DNA of 64,000 bases from Citrus sinensis (Eukaryota > Streptophyta > Magnoliopsida > Sapindales > Rutaceae). Position numbers and translations under genes: made by a program. Positions 41,897 through 55,398 of this stretch are shown one piece after another. Below the pieces are notes generated by a model that saw only the letters and a program-made list of their open reading frames with translations, was not told the DNA's origin and did no database searches. The first letter of the stretch is position 1; every line of letters begins with the position of its first letter. The DNA is taken from the NCBI RefSeq assembly GCF_022201045.2, contig NC_068556.1:2954001-3018000 (forward strand). Direction: 5' to 3'.

Positions 41897-44800
41897 ATGG
41901 TGAATTCAATGGTGGATAGAGCCACGAGCGACATGTTGATCGGCCCTGATTGGGCCATGAACATCGAGATCTGTGACATGCTCAATCACGACCCTGGGTA
42001 CGTCGTCGTTTTAGCTTCTTCTAGTCGTGTTGCATCGCAAATTTACATAATAATAGTATTATTATTTATTTTTGTACATTTGCTGCTTTTGATGGATTTG
42101 GTGAATTTAATTGCACAATTTGTATTTTCTTTTTGATAATTGGACAAGTCTGCAGCGCGCTATTGTGAATTATTACTATTGTTTAGCAGAAAATGAAAGT
42201 CGAAAATTAGGAAATAAGTGCAATAGAGAATCCTTTGTTCACTGTTTGATAATTTTTTATTCAATTTAAAATCTGTGAGACTTTTGGCGTTTGTAAGTTT
42301 GATTGATAAGTAATCAGTTGAATATTATGAATTTGAGGAATTATCAGGAGATTGAATGGTAGTGAACTAATAAGGATTATGGGCTCGATTGTAACTCATT
42401 GTGCTTATTGAAAGTTTTGCGGATGGATTGTTGATATTGAAGTTTTGATGATTATAAGTTTTTGCTTCATTGTGAATATTTGGGTATTGGAAGTCCGTAC
42501 TTACACTTCCTTAATATGTTTTGCTTTTGCGGATGAATACTGATCTATTTTTTGAAACCTAAACTTGGTGTCCGTGTTTTTATTATGGTTTATCAGGCAA
42601 GCAAAGGATGTTGTTAAAGGTATTAAAAAGCGTATTGGAAGTAGGAATTCAAAAGTTCAACTTCTTGCTTTAACAGTAAGCACTCTGGGACTGGCTGATG
42701 CTTATATTGGTTTTTTTTTTCCCCTTCCTTGTAGGGTTCACTGTTGATTTTAAGGTCAAATTTTAAATTTTTCCTTTTCCTCCATGGACATTGCAATAGA
42801 TCATTTATTTTCTTTTATTTAAAGGCTACAGTTTCCTTTTTCTTTTTCTTTTTTTCTTTCCTTTTGGGCCATGGGCATCCAGTCATCAACTACTTGTTAA
42901 TTGATGGAAGTTGACTTGTATGGATGTAGTAACTACCAAGCAATGGTTATCGTTGTTTGTTCTGAGATTATTTCATCAGTTTCATCTTATTATTAGCCTG
43001 TTGTTTGCTTACTGGACTTTGAGTGTTGTGTTGGCTCAATGAGTAGAAATTCTTTTAGGTTAGGATCAGATCAATATTTGAAGTTCAGAGCGTCATGAGA
43101 TGTTTAATATGTTTGAAAGACACAGATTGCCGATAGTAACATTTTAAGATTAAATTTGCTTAGTTTTAAATGATTTGTGCCACGGTTTGATGGGAGCACA
43201 AGGCAGGCTTTTTTTCAAATCTGATGATTCTGTTGTGTCTTATTCAAAATATACTTCATGGAAGGATTTATTAAATCTGCTGAACCATATTTGAAATCTA
43301 ATGTTTCCCTTCAGCTACAGAATGACAAATGAAAATTGTATCTACATTTCATTATGAACAACTTTGTTGCACAGACAACTAAATTTACTTAAATTTTGGT
43401 CTGGTGGCTGCATTTTAGCTGTTGGAGACAATTATAAAGAATTGTGGGGATATTGTCCATATGCATGTTGCAGAGAAAAATGTTCTTCATGAGATGGTGA
43501 AAATAGCCAGGAAAAAGGTGAGAATGTTTGTAGAGCATTCTTTTTGTCTATCTATATTGTACGGATGAAACTTGTTCATAGTATTTTTTATGCTCAATTG
43601 TAGCCCGACACTCACGTCAAAGAGAAGATATTAATTCTAATAGATACTTGGCAAGAAGCTTTCGGAGGACCTAGGGCAAGATATCCACAGTACTATGCGG
43701 CATACCAAGAGTTATTGGTATGTATATTGAGGAAGTTAGTTGTTTTTTATTTTTAGTTTTCTTATCTATAAGAGAAAAATTATATTCGACGAGGCATGCT
43801 GACACTCTGGGAGTTCATTTCTTCTGGCACAATCAAGATAGCATGACTTTGCCCTTTATTTATGACACACTGGTTCTTTTCTTTTAAGTGGTGCTGATGA
43901 CTATCTCTATATCTGGCCTTGCTAATGGCCTTTGACCTAATGGCATCTCCCTCACCAAAGTGTGGAGGATGAGGTTGTGGTCTGATGCGTGTTAATTGCC
44001 AAGCTAAATCAATAGAGAGGAGCTATATATGACCCTTTTCCTTTTCTTTTGTGCTCTCTGAACTAAGTCACTTGTTTCTTTCAGCGCGCCGGGGCAGTGT
44101 TCCCTCAGAGGTCTGAGAGGTCTGCGCCTGTTTTCACACCACCTCAAACACATCCCTTGACTTCTTATCCTCAAAATTTTCGAAATCCTGAGCATCAGCA
44201 AGAGGCAGCTGAAGCTTCTGCAGAGTCTGAGTTCCCAACCTTGAGGTATTTCTGTGGCCCCTTTTTCTTGTTTTTATCTGGAGCTTACATGTCTATATAT
44301 CCTCTGCAATTAAATTTTATTTTCCAGTTTCTTGCGATTATATACTATCTTTTCATAGACCCTCTTTCTCGTCTTTGAGTGGAATGTATGCTACCGTTAC
44401 ATGTCATTTTCAGTACAGCACATTCTATCATGGTATAACATCTTGTAGGTGACATGACGGAATGGATGTGATATCTTTTCTATCTGATTGCTTTGCTGTA
44501 GTTCATCCTCTGCTGATGGCTTGTATATACTACAGATTATTGTAGTTGTGAAAACTAGAACAAGTATATCTATGTGTTTTGTTTTAATGTTGATGGTTTA
44601 CGTTCTTCTGCTAACTTTTCCTACTCGTTTCTATGCTTTAGTTGGGGATGAAGCATTTCTTATTTTGATAAGAGTTTGTTTTTCTAGCTTGACAGAAATT
44701 CAGAATGCACGTGGTATTATGGATGTCCTTGCAGAAATGCTGAATGCATTAGATCCAAACAACAAAGAGGTACAATTTAATATGTTGCCAACTGAATTGC

Positions 44801-47800
44801 ACTGTGCTACTAAATCTCTGTTTGGGTTGGGTTGGGTTGTTAATTGGTGGATAATGCTCAAACATAATAACCTGGGATTTGTTCTTTCATATCTACATAC
44901 AAGTTTTAAACTGCTTATAATCACTATGCCTACTGGTAAAACTTCTACCCTCTTTCAATTATTTACTCCACCATATTTTTTACATCAAGTTTTACTTTTG
45001 AGAGTTGTATGCTGTAAGACCTTTGTTGCAACTTTCAGGGCCTTAGGCAGGAGGTTATTGTTGATTTGGTTGATCAGTGCCGGACATACAAGCAAAGAGT
45101 AGTGCACCTTGTTAATTCAACTGCGTAAGTCATTCTTTTCCTTGCTTTGGTTGTATTACGGTGGATCTCATTTTCTCTCTTTGTGCTATTATTTGCTTTA
45201 GTGTTATGGTGCCATTGTCCTTGAGGATAACATTCTCCCTTCATGCTATTTTATTTGCTTTAGTATGGTGATACTACTGCCCTGGAGTATCAGGATCATG
45301 TAGGCATTACAGTTGGATTGGCTGCCAACATAGGCATCTTCCTTGGAAGATATGCTTTTCAAGAAAGCTTAATAAATTAAAATCTTCAGCAATTCTCTCA
45401 GACAAAAATCGAAACGTATTGACTTTTGAAATCAGTGGATGATGTTTTTGCTCTTACGGATGTTTGGATTGATCCTAGACAGTTTCTATAGGTTTATTGA
45501 GGTTTTATTTGGATCTCTCTCTGTATGGGCATGGCACTCACAGTCTTTGTTTGGTTTCACTATGTTTACTCAGAATATTTATCCAATCTCCTTTTATGAT
45601 ATTGGTGTTAATTATTTCTGTTGCTGTAGTTAGTTACATATAATGTTTGAAGAGATTAGATCAGTTATAGGGAAACTTTGCTGGTTGATTTCTACGGCTC
45701 TGAAATTCTATCTTGAGGGGAAACATTTGGTAGATGTTTCTTCATTCAACTTATCTGTGTAGTAATTATTATCTATTTCTTTGGGTCAAAACTAAAAAAA
45801 AAGAAAAAATCTACCTCTTGCAGGGATGAGTCACTGCTATGTCAAGGTTTACAATTGAATGACGACTTGCAGCGTCTACTAGCCAAGCATGAATCCTTTG
45901 CTTCAGGAAAATCTGCTCAAACTGCTCAAACTGATAAGCCCAAGACTGAATCTAAATCTAGCGAGGCACTTGTAGATGTTGATGGTCCTCTGGTTGATAC
46001 TGGAGATGCTACTAAGCAGCCAGATGGGAGGTAATTAGATTGATTTTAATACACTATATATTTACTAAATTTATTGATATTTTCTGTTGCTACTGGTGTT
46101 CATTTACTGAAAATTATTATCCACGTTTACCTCCAACATTTGACCATTTTGTATTATTACATTAAAAATTTGGGGTTGTGCCTCTCCTGTTTTAGGGTTA
46201 ATAATTTCTTGGTATCTTATTGATATTCTATTGGAAAAATGTTTCAATTGGATTTCTGTACTTTTGGCTCAAGTCAGTATGTTATTACACTTTTTAAAAC
46301 TTGATTATATAAGGATTTCCAAGTTCATTCCAGTCATCTCTGAAATTTTTCTAAAGTTCCACCGTTAAAATTACGGAAAAGAAATCTCACATTTTATGAT
46401 TCTGTAAGTTAAACATTTTGGAGTACTTGAGGTAGCATTGGGTCATTTTCAGAATGTTTAATGATGTCCTTGAATTTTAGTTTAGAGTCCAAATTTGTTT
46501 GATTGTCCATGGCTAAAGATTAAAGCTAAAGTTCAAGTTTTTAATAAAATTTAAAACCTTCATTAGACAGCAGCTTGTTTTTGAGCTTTAAGAAGCAGGA
46601 TGCTTTTGCAGGACGACCTCAAATGGTGGTGCTGGGGCTCAACCTCTGAATCAGTTACTTCTTCCTGCACCTGCTGCAGCTAATGGTTCATCTCCTCCAG
46701 CGGCAGTCAATCCTAAAATAGACCTGCTGAGTGGTGATGACTATAGCTCACCAAAGGAAGATACTTCACTGGCTCTGGTTCCTGTGGGAGTACCACAACC
46801 GAACACTCCTGTATCTTCTCAGCAGAATGCCCTTGTTCTCTTTGATATGTTTTCTGATGCCACAAATGCTCCAAATTCAATCAACACACAACCTGCTAAT
46901 ATGGCTGGCCAACCAAATTCTTTGGCTCCACAATTCCATCAGCAGCAGAATTTTCAAACTCCAGAAGCTGGACTTTACCAAAATGGAACTGCCCCGAACA
47001 TGGGATCACCTCGGTATGAGCAGTCAATATATGCACAAGGCTCTGGTCCTGCCTGGAATGGTCAGCTTGCCCTGCCACAACCAACCTCACCAGCCTATGG
47101 TGCGCTTCCACTTCTTAGGAGGCATTTTTGTACATAGAAATTTTGCAGTTGGCACAGGTTCTTTGAGTTGAATATAATAGATATAGATATAATCATGGTA
47201 TACTTGATAACTCTGACCTTTTTTCATTCACGGAGATGATGGGGAACTATTTTCTCAATCAAACTGACGTAAAGCGAATCACCTTCTTTTTCAACATGTA
47301 TTCATTCAGGAAATAGTGACCAGTTTAGCATCAGTTTCTTATTTGTTTTCTTTTCCCTGCTCTGGTAATGTTGTAACCAAGTTGAAGTAGAGAGCTTACA
47401 TTCAGGACCTTTAAACTTATTACTAGTGATTTTTTCTTTTTTTTCCATGAAGCTTACTGTGTGATATGGTGAAAAGGTATGCAAAGCGGTGGGTCACTAC
47501 CTCCGCCTCCTTGGGAAGCCCAAGCAGCAGACTCTAGCCCTGTAGCTGGTGCTCAATATCCTCAACAAATGCAAGTTACTCAGGTTTCTGTCACACATAT
47601 GCAGCCGGTGCAGAGTGGTGCATATCCTCAAGTGCCTCAATCTGTTAATGGACAGGTAGTTGGTATGTATATTCAGCCTATCACAAGCAATCATTTGTCA
47701 CCGATGAATAATCAGCTGGGTCAGAGCAATCAGTTGGTAGGCATGCATCCTCAGCAAATTCAGGGAGGGCAGTATGTAGGCATGCTTCCACATCACATGC

Positions 47801-48090
47801 AAGCTGGCCAAATGGCCCTGTATCATCAGCAAATGTATGCCAACCAAATGGCAGGATATGGCTATGGTCAGCAACCAAGGCCTCAGTATATCGAGCAGCA
47901 AATGTATGGGCTATCTCTTAGGGATGATAGCGGCTTGAGAAATTCTTCATATCAGGTTTCCACTTCCTCTTATGGTACACCAATGAAGGCTTCGAAACCA
48001 GAGGATAAGCTGTTTGGAGACCTTGTTGACTTGGCGAAAATAAAGCCGACAAAATCCACATCCACTCCCGGGAGAGCTGGTAGCATGTGA
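41897..48090 (+). CDS. TOL: TOM1-like (TOL) VHS-GAT ubiquitin-binding trafficking protein, 10 exons
   Basis: Exons 41897-41997, 42597-42675, 43419-43517, 43604-43717, 44085-44245, 44688-44769, 45039-45124, 45824-46030, 46612-47099 and 47477-48090 join to 676 residues. TOL proteins bind ubiquitinated membrane cargo (for example PIN auxin carriers) and pass it to ESCRT for vacuolar degradation. The VHS domain fills about residues 1-135 ([57 protein letters not shown]). The GAT domain spans about 185-275 ([40 protein letters not shown]). KIDLLSGDD looks like a clathrin-box-type motif. The long C-terminal half is Gln/Pro/Met-rich with repeated [13 protein letters not shown]-like stretches and ends in a conserved [14 protein letters not shown] block. 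The long tail fits TOL6/TOL9-type members best. Confidence 0.93.
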
Positions 48091-49193
48091 AACCTGGACT
48101 GGTTTAGAATTTTTTTTTTTAAGTTTATTTTTCTTTGCTAACTCCCTACCGTCTTTTAAATTCTTTCTTTCTTCGTAATATTCAATATATATATATTCTT
48201 CTATTTTGGTCATTTTGGCTCCATATTTGTGTTGCTTGCCTTGGCATTGGATTCTCTTGTACATTGCTAGTAGAGAAAATGGAAAAGATTGACAATCTAC
48301 TTGGAAGCCGTATTCAGTGTTCCTCTATGGAGAATTGATTTTTCATAATTCATAAATACGGTGACTGGTTTATTTTCAATATTTTAGCCCCCAATTTGGA
48401 CACTTTACTGCTGCCATTTAGTTTGAAGTACTCATCTGTGTAGTTCTGCTATTTGTCGTTGGCTTATATCTGTAATAAGGTTGGTTGTGGAATTCTTATG
48501 CTAATTTTGAAGAGTAGTTGGTTCTGTCAGTTGTTTGGCCAATACTTCTACATGATCTTGCCTTGTGCTAGCTTTTGTAAGGAGGACACCATGGGATAAT
48601 GTACTCAGTTCCGGGGAAAGATTCTCTACTGCCGACAGTCGGCATCTGTATTGTTTGTAAACTATACCGTATTGTTCTTTTGCATAAAACTATGGTTCGG
48701 TTTATCGTTTGACCATCCATGTTGAATCAAGTTAGTATATTTGATCAGTTTTCAGTCTTTAACTGGCAATAGAATTGTAGCTTATTCTTTATCATAGTAA
48801 AATAAGGTAACCTTCTTACGTAAATTTGATTGTTCTTCAACTGAGGCTATTGCATTCATAGGTTGAGCTTACCGTTACGATACATCATTGGAATCATTCA
48901 CAATTGCTTATCTATTATTAGTATGGTACTTTCAAGTTCATTCAAACAAGCTACGCGGCTAACAGATTGAAAGTATACCTAAGAAGGATCTTCCTCCAAA
49001 AATGTTCCACTGGAATACCTCTCAACTAGAAAACTGATTTAGCTCAATCTGAAAAGTTAAATCCGTAGTTATTACGGAATAAATCCGTGACAAGGGACAA
49101 AGCAAAGGTAACACCTTAACAAACCTATCCTTTTATCAAATTTAAGCGGAAAAACAAGATTAAAATTCTGCTGAAGGCAACAAAGCATGTCTG
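48091..49193. other. Spacer and 3' UTRs between TOL and the NFD6-like gene
   Basis: The genes converge here. No additional gene was recognised. Confidence 0.5.
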
Positions 49194-50387
49194 TCATAAA
49201 GGCATCGAGATTCCTGCAACATAAGCCAAGATGAAAAATACAAATAAGAATGCTGATGATGACGATAATTAAAAAATTTCAAAATATCAGATTATCACCG
49301 CACCATATCAACCATCTCAATAAAAGGAAAGATGGAAGTGTCAATTGGTTCTGTTGTCATGTTGTGTATGTATTAGATATCAGACAATTTTCTTACAAGT
49401 CACCAGACTAAGTGCCTATTTGGTATACCTTATATAATAGTCATAAATACTTATTTAATTTCATAAGTTCTTATCATAATTTATTTATTTTTTATTAAAA
49501 CTTTTGAAACTTAAATAAATTATTTTGCTTCTATTAATAAATGCTCAAAATTTAAATTTTTAGGAGTAGAAATTAATTTTTTTAAAATATTAAAATATCT
49601 AAAATATCTTCTATTTATTTAACAATCTTATTTTATTTTTTTATAATATAACTCTAAAAAATTACCTATTAAAATATTTTATAAATTTTTAATAAAAGCA
49701 TTCGTCAACAACCAAACAACTAGACATTTTCTAATAAAAGCTCTATTTAAAAAAATTTACTAATAAAACCTTTACTCAAATAAACAAAATGCCTACACAG
49801 ATCAAACAAATGCACATGCGTGTTTTTGCGTATGAGAGATGATCGAGTGTGAGAGAGAGACCTTGAGGTACCAAACCCCAGCTCTGAGAATCAGTGGAAA
49901 TTAGTGATTGCAAGCGAGCGGAAGCAATTGCACTATGTGATGGCAACATCGATATCAAGCAGCTCAATTCCACTGGTAATCTACTGCCAAAACATTGAAT
50001 CAAAGGGAAACAAAAATCGCAAATCAAACTTCAGTAAATGTTGCATTTGCTGAATGAAACAACTAAAACATCAGAACAGAACAGAAATCTTTGAAGTAAC
50101 TCAACTTACCAAACAGAACGTGTACAAACAAAAAAAAAATCATTTTTTCCCTTGAATTTTCTCAGAAACCAAAAATGGGTCATTTAGGATCTCGAAAAAG
50201 ATATTATATTTGATCAAAGATCTGACCTTGAAACGCGCTTGACGGAGGAGGAGGAGACCTGAGGCAGGGAGCTGGATTTCAATGGAGAAATAGTGGGTAT
50301 CGTTGATTTGTTGGCTCTAAGCTTGAGAGAGAGACAAGGCAAGCGAGTTGATGATGATAATCTTGAGAGAATCGATGAACCGGCCAT
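49194..50387 (-). CDS. Small NFD6-like mitochondrial/plastid protein, 3 exons
   Basis: Exons 50227-50387, 49862-49980 and 49194-49213 give 99 residues. The N-terminus (MAGSSILSRLSSSTRLPCLS) is rich in Ser, Leu and Arg without acidic residues, a typical organelle-targeting presequence. The conserved core RLPVELSCLISMLPSHSAIA, then ASARLQSLIS and WGLVPQG, matches the NUCLEAR FUSION DEFECTIVE 6 family as I recall it; Arabidopsis NFD6 is needed for polar nuclear fusion in the embryo sac, with unknown biochemistry. The last exon adds only ISMPL. If intron 2 is retained, the frame instead continues from GLVPQG as LSLTLDHLSYAKTRMCICLI to 49776, so the two forms would differ in their C-termini. A MITE lies in that intron. 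Confidence 0.75.
49412..49793. mobile_element. MITE, copy 2 of the family also at 30267-30684
   Basis: It begins GTGCCTATTTGGTATACC and ends AACAAAATGCC, imperfect inverted repeats of a kind seen in Tourist and hAT MITEs. Internal stretches such as AAATAAATTATTTTG and TTTTTAATAAAA align with the other copy. It lies in intron 2 of the NFD6-like gene and has no coding capacity. Confidence 0.6.
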
Positions 50388-50569
50388 TGTTGAAGAGAAC
50401 TCTTATCCGGGTTTTGAACGATCACTAGGGTTTTTATTACGTTGTATAATTTATCAGAACAAAGCGGAAGACATCGTAAGTTGCGCGTGGTGTGCAAACT
50501 TAGGGAGGACAATACATGGGTCGGATGAATCTAGTCCAAAATTGGGTTGGGCAAAAATTAATTGAATTT

Positions 50570-51360
50570 AATTAAATAAAGTTGTTTAACTTAAATTAAT
50601 TCAACACTTTGAGTTGATTGGTTAGATAAAAATTAAAAAATTTTAAATTTTAAATGTCTACAAAAAAAGATTAAAAAATTATTTAAAAATTAAATGTATG
50701 AAAAAAATTAAAAAAATTCAAATAAGAATAAGATAAATTAATTATTTATTTATGACTTTAATTGTTGTCTATTGTACCTAATAATCTATTACTAAACAAA
50801 ACAAAACAAAAATTAAAACTTTTGTATAAAAATTATATGACATAATAGTGGAAGTTCAAGTTTGATTTCTGAATTTTGAATTAAGAAAATTCAATCAATG
50901 TCAAATTTAATTAAGCGAAATTGAAAAGAATATCATTTATAAAAGAATAAAAAATCATATTAACAGTTCATATTAATTTTGTTATGATTTTTAATATTTT
51001 TGGATTAGGTTAACTCATATAGGTTTATTAATATTAACTCAATCAAATTGAACTCAATTATTAATTGAGTTGAAAAAAATTGATCCATTCAATCTATCTG
51101 ATTTTAATTGGATTCATTGAATTGTTTGATTCTGACGTTACGCTTATTGGATCTTTGTAAAGAAACAAAAGGGGAAGAATATGAAATGAAAATCTTTACG
51201 TCGCCGCTTTTGAGAAATTTCATTTGAGTACTTGTAGTTTTACCTTTTCTCATTTAAGGATATCATTTGGATTTTATTTGAAATGAGTCCACATTTTTTA
51301 ATCTGTCACGTAGAGATGAACCTTGCTTCCAACTAACGACATCTAGCTGTTTGTCACCGT
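50570..51360. other. AT-rich spacer between divergent NFD6-like and PEX4 genes
   Basis: No gene was recognised. A TGGGCA site II-like motif lies near 50548, on the NFD6-like side. Confidence 0.45.
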
Positions 51361-52098
51361 TGATCTTGAGATCGACGGCTCAGTGGACACTGATTTTTCA
51401 AAAGGTCAAAAGGAATCGTCGAACAAACTCAAAATTCCCTCATTGAGCATCAACTCCTTTGTCAAAATCAGAGACAAGCAAAGCGATTCCCTCTCTCGAG
51501 TTTCGACTCAGATAACTTCAACAGGTGGACATTCTTTACCTTTTATCGGCTTTTATTTTGTTTATTTAATTATTATTTTCTTGACGATCTTGTGATATTA
51601 TTTCCTGATTTGGTTTTTGCGATATTGAATAACCTGTTTGTTTGCCAAGAAAATGTAAGGTAAAAGGAATATGTGCGAATTTATTTTTTAAAATTTCCTC
51701 CTTTTTTTTAATCAGTTTCTCGGATTCTAATTTTTGTCAGGTGAAGAGCTTGTATTTATATCTTTTATTTTCGTGTGTAGATTTATCAAATTATTGTTTG
51801 TTCTCAAAACGTTATGCATCAGTACAGAAACAAAGTCCTTTGTGTCTGGCAAGAGTGGAAAAGTTTAAGATTGGGAAATTTGATGGATTATAATTGCATA
51901 ATTGGCTTTAATTTTTGGTAATTCTCGTGTATGAGAAGATTCTTTTGATGTCGTTGGTTTGAAATGCAGTATTGTGAAGTAAGAGCTAATACTATTTATA
52001 TGTATTTTAACATTTTTTTTTTAGGGGAAACTGCAGTCCTTGGATCAAAGCTTGATATTTGCATTGAAGTAGATTGAGATACAAAAGCAGTATCCAAA
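51361..52098 (+). other. PEX4 5' leader with an intron
   Basis: A leader exon probably ends at TTCAACAG|GTGGAC (about 51525), and a second begins after a poly-T/TTAG acceptor at 52024, just 75 bases before the ATG. A short upstream frame (51383-51595) lies in the leader and runs into the intron. Confidence 0.5.
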
Positions 52099-54028
52099 AT
52101 GCAGGTTAGCTACTATCGACAGGATTATTTTTTCTTTGATGACAGTTTCTGCTTATATGGTTCTTTTTGTATGTTCTTCGCATCGTTTTGGCGATGGAAC
52201 TAGGAAATCAAGGGTAACTTGTATTTTATGATTAGTATCCATGATACAAATAATGTTAGAAGGTTTCAAATGATATCACTTGTCCTAAACATGGCACCAG
52301 GTGGGTGGAATAGAGGAATAGAAATTCATGTAGCTGGTCTCAACTAGTTTGAAAATGAGGCCTAGTTGAGTTTCATTGATTGTTTTACATTGTTCTTGTA
52401 AACCTTTACCATTGGCTGCTCTCTGTTTGCAGGCATCTAGGGCAAGGTTATTCAAGGAGTACAAAGAAGTGCAGCGAGAGAAATCAGCTGACCCAGACAT
52501 TCAATTAGTTTGTGATGATTCCAACATATTTAAATGGACTGCTCTTATTAAGGTGGGTGCAGTTTTGATGGACAAAAATGGGGCATTGTGTTGTTGCTTG
52601 ACTTTGTCTAATCCTTCTTTCCCCTTTCTTGCTTTTTTCCCTGTGTAGGGACCATCAGAGACTCCTTATGAGGGTGGGGTATTCCAGCTTGCTTTTGCTG
52701 TTCCTGAGCAATATCCTCTGCAACCTCCACAAGTGCGGTTTTTAACAAAAATATTCCATCCAAATGTGCATTTTAAGGTGTGAGTCCCTTTTTATGATAC
52801 CATAACACTTTGATCTGCTGTTTGACAAAATTAAGGAAGAGAAATTGCTACTAGTATCAAAAAATTTAGTGATTTTGCCTCTATGATGTTTTCAAAATCG
52901 ATTTGGAACTTTAATATTTTTGGTTTGGTTACTTTCTCAACTTAGATAACCTTAATATGATTTATCAAAAATGTAAATTCACAATGAAGAACAGTGTTCT
53001 TTGAACCATTGCACTGTAATGTTCTGATATTGTTGTTCACTTGATTAAATTTCTGTGTCATCAACTAGAGAGCTGTATAATTTAGTTGCCAATATTCATA
53101 TGATTAGTTGAGACTAGAGAGAAGATTTGAGACATTTATGAGAATATTGAACAGCAATTGAGTGGGGAAATGGAAATTGAAAAGATTGGAAGAAATTAAA
53201 AAGTTGCAATATGTGAATGAGAAGGACGTGCAACATTATGAAATGAAACTAATCATCATACATAAAAATATTCGAAATCCTTTAATAATTGGGGGTGAAA
53301 ACATATTGAGGGGTGGTCCAGGGATTAGAGGTTAGAATGTGCTAAATCCTCAATTTGAAGAAACGTTCGGTCCTATGTACAGTATGAAGTTATGAACGAT
53401 TGGTAAATTAAACAACCTACCTTTACTCTGGAAGGTGGTTACTGGTTAATTAAGTGTTAGCTTTGTTATTTCTCTTACAGACAGGAGAGATATGCCTTGA
53501 CATATTGAAGAACGCATGGAGCCCAGCTTGGACGCTTCAGTCTGTTTGTAGGGCTATAATCGCTTTGATGGCACATCCAGAACCTGATAGTCCACTAAAT
53601 TGTGATTCAGGTATGTGGACACTATTTTGGTATCGGCTCGTTGAATTCATTTCACGTTATTATCCCAGTGTGATCATGGGTATTAAAAGTTAAAACTGTC
53701 TTCAATCCACAAAGGCTGCTAAAGTTCCTTGTGACATGAAAGAAAATTTCAGTTGTGGCCTTTTTGCAAGACGGATATGGAAACTGAATTCAAAATGAGG
53801 TGTCTTTGAAGTCTGCCATATTAGTCAAGGAAGTTGGGAATTTAATACTTCTTATTTTCTGATGTAAAATCAACTGAGTCCGAAGTTGCTTTCATATCGA
53901 TGATACTTATTTTTATTGGGATTCTCCTCTTGTGAACAGGCAACCTTTTACGCTCAGGTGATATAAGAGGATTTCAATCCATGGCAAGGATGTACACTAG
54001 ACTTGCGGCAATGCCAAAGAAGGGGTGA
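52099..54028 (+). CDS. PEX4: PEX4 / UBC21, peroxisomal ubiquitin-conjugating enzyme, 5 coding exons
   Basis: Coding exons 52099-52104, 52433-52552, 52649-52777, 53481-53610 and 53940-54028 give 157 residues. PEX4 is the E2 enzyme that, anchored to peroxisomes by PEX22, ubiquitinates the import receptor PEX5 so that it can be recycled. The first coding exon holds only ATG CAG. The E2 fold is complete: [19 protein letters not shown], the [20 protein letters not shown] beta-sheet region, [15 protein letters not shown], and the active-site cysteine at about residue 90 in [17 protein letters not shown]. The C-terminus ends RLAAMPKKG. Sequence and length agree closely with Arabidopsis PEX4 as I remember it. 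Confidence 0.96.
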
Positions 54029-54323
54029 TTGACGAAGCCCTATTCAGTGTTATAAATTATGAGAGCGTGATGTTATATAATTGTGACTGAACAACTATGG
54101 TTCTGTGGCTACATCCAGAGATTTTTTCTTTTTTTTTTCAAAAGCTTTTTGAACTCTAATTTTCTATTTTCATTGCGTAAAATTGGAATGCAGAAATTGT
54201 CTTCAATATGGTCGACCGTGCCAAGCACTATAATGGGACTTCTGCTGGGTTATTGTGTAAAAATTATAACATTTGGTCCTGTACAATTCATCATGTGAAA
54301 ATGAAACGTTAGGTTATTATTTA

Positions 54324-54451
54324 ATTCATGACAGTAATAATTACACCTTAAGTATGTATGATACATCGAATGGGATGTAAATTTTGGATTCATGACGGTA
54401 ATAATTACATCTTAAATGTGTATGATACATCACATGGGATATAAATTTCGG
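54324..54451. repeat. Tandem duplication, two 64-bp units
   Basis: Unit 1 is 54324-54387 and unit 2 is 54388-54451. Both begin ATTCATGAC and contain GTAATAATTACA and TATGATACATC, with a handful of differences. They lie about 300 bases downstream of PEX4. Confidence 0.9.
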
Positions 54452-55358
54452 ACACCAAATTTTGCAAACATGACATTATTTTTATTATTTTTATTTTCGA
54501 GAACATCCGCCATAAGGGTTTAAATTAAATACCACAAGCAAAGCATATTTCGCAATTCTAGTCCGATATGCTGATCGTAATTATATGAGATGTTATTATT
54601 ATCTTAATCAATGAAACAAAAGACAATAACAAATTCAAACGTCTTAAGATTTGAAACGACGATAGGTGAAACAAACTAGTTGGTTGACGATATAAAGGGC
54701 CACCGTGCAATGCGATGCAAAGAGACTTTTTTCTTGTGTTGGCTGGCTAACAAGTAACAACTCGTTCATGATCTGCATCTGCTGGTACTGGCTAGCATGG
54801 AAAGAGCGAGTTGATTATCATTGCCCAATTCTTCACCTTTAAGCCAGTTTTTCCTTTGTACAAAAGTTTGTGACTATATCATTACTCATCTACCTTACTT
54901 AAAACGTTAGGAGAATTGGGATATTGTTCATAAAGCTTGTGATGATAACCTTGGCAACAGCATTGGGAAGCTACACATACAAAACCAGCCAGCTACGTAG
55001 ATGCTTTCACCACATTCAAGTATACGAGACTGATATAAATGAAAAATAAATGGTTTCTGATATTGTTTCTAACGGATTTGTACTGGAATACTTCTTATCA
55101 TTTGGTGGTCGTGGACACTTTTTATGTGTAATATGGTGTGTAAAATTATTCTTTCTACTTTGACCCTCCCAGTTGCACACGTTAGGGTTTCTTTTCCGTC
55201 TTTTGGTCTTTGATTTGATTTGATTTGATCATAAAGTCTGCTCTTTCTTCCATTCTAAACATCTTATGTGGTTTTCTTGGTTTGTATTTTAATTTGCTCT
55301 ATCTTTTCCTCAAAGTCAGAGGCTGTAATTATTTTTTATTTGGCGATCTTATGTATAC
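54452..55358. other. Spacer downstream of PEX4
   Basis: No gene or element was recognised. Confidence 0.45.
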
Positions 55359-55378
55359 GTGTGTGTGTGTGTGTGTGT
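55359..55378. repeat. (GT)10 microsatellite
   Basis: Ten GT dinucleotides lie immediately left of the LINE target duplication. Confidence 0.95.
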
Positions 55379-55398
55379 AGCCTGCAAACATCAATTCT

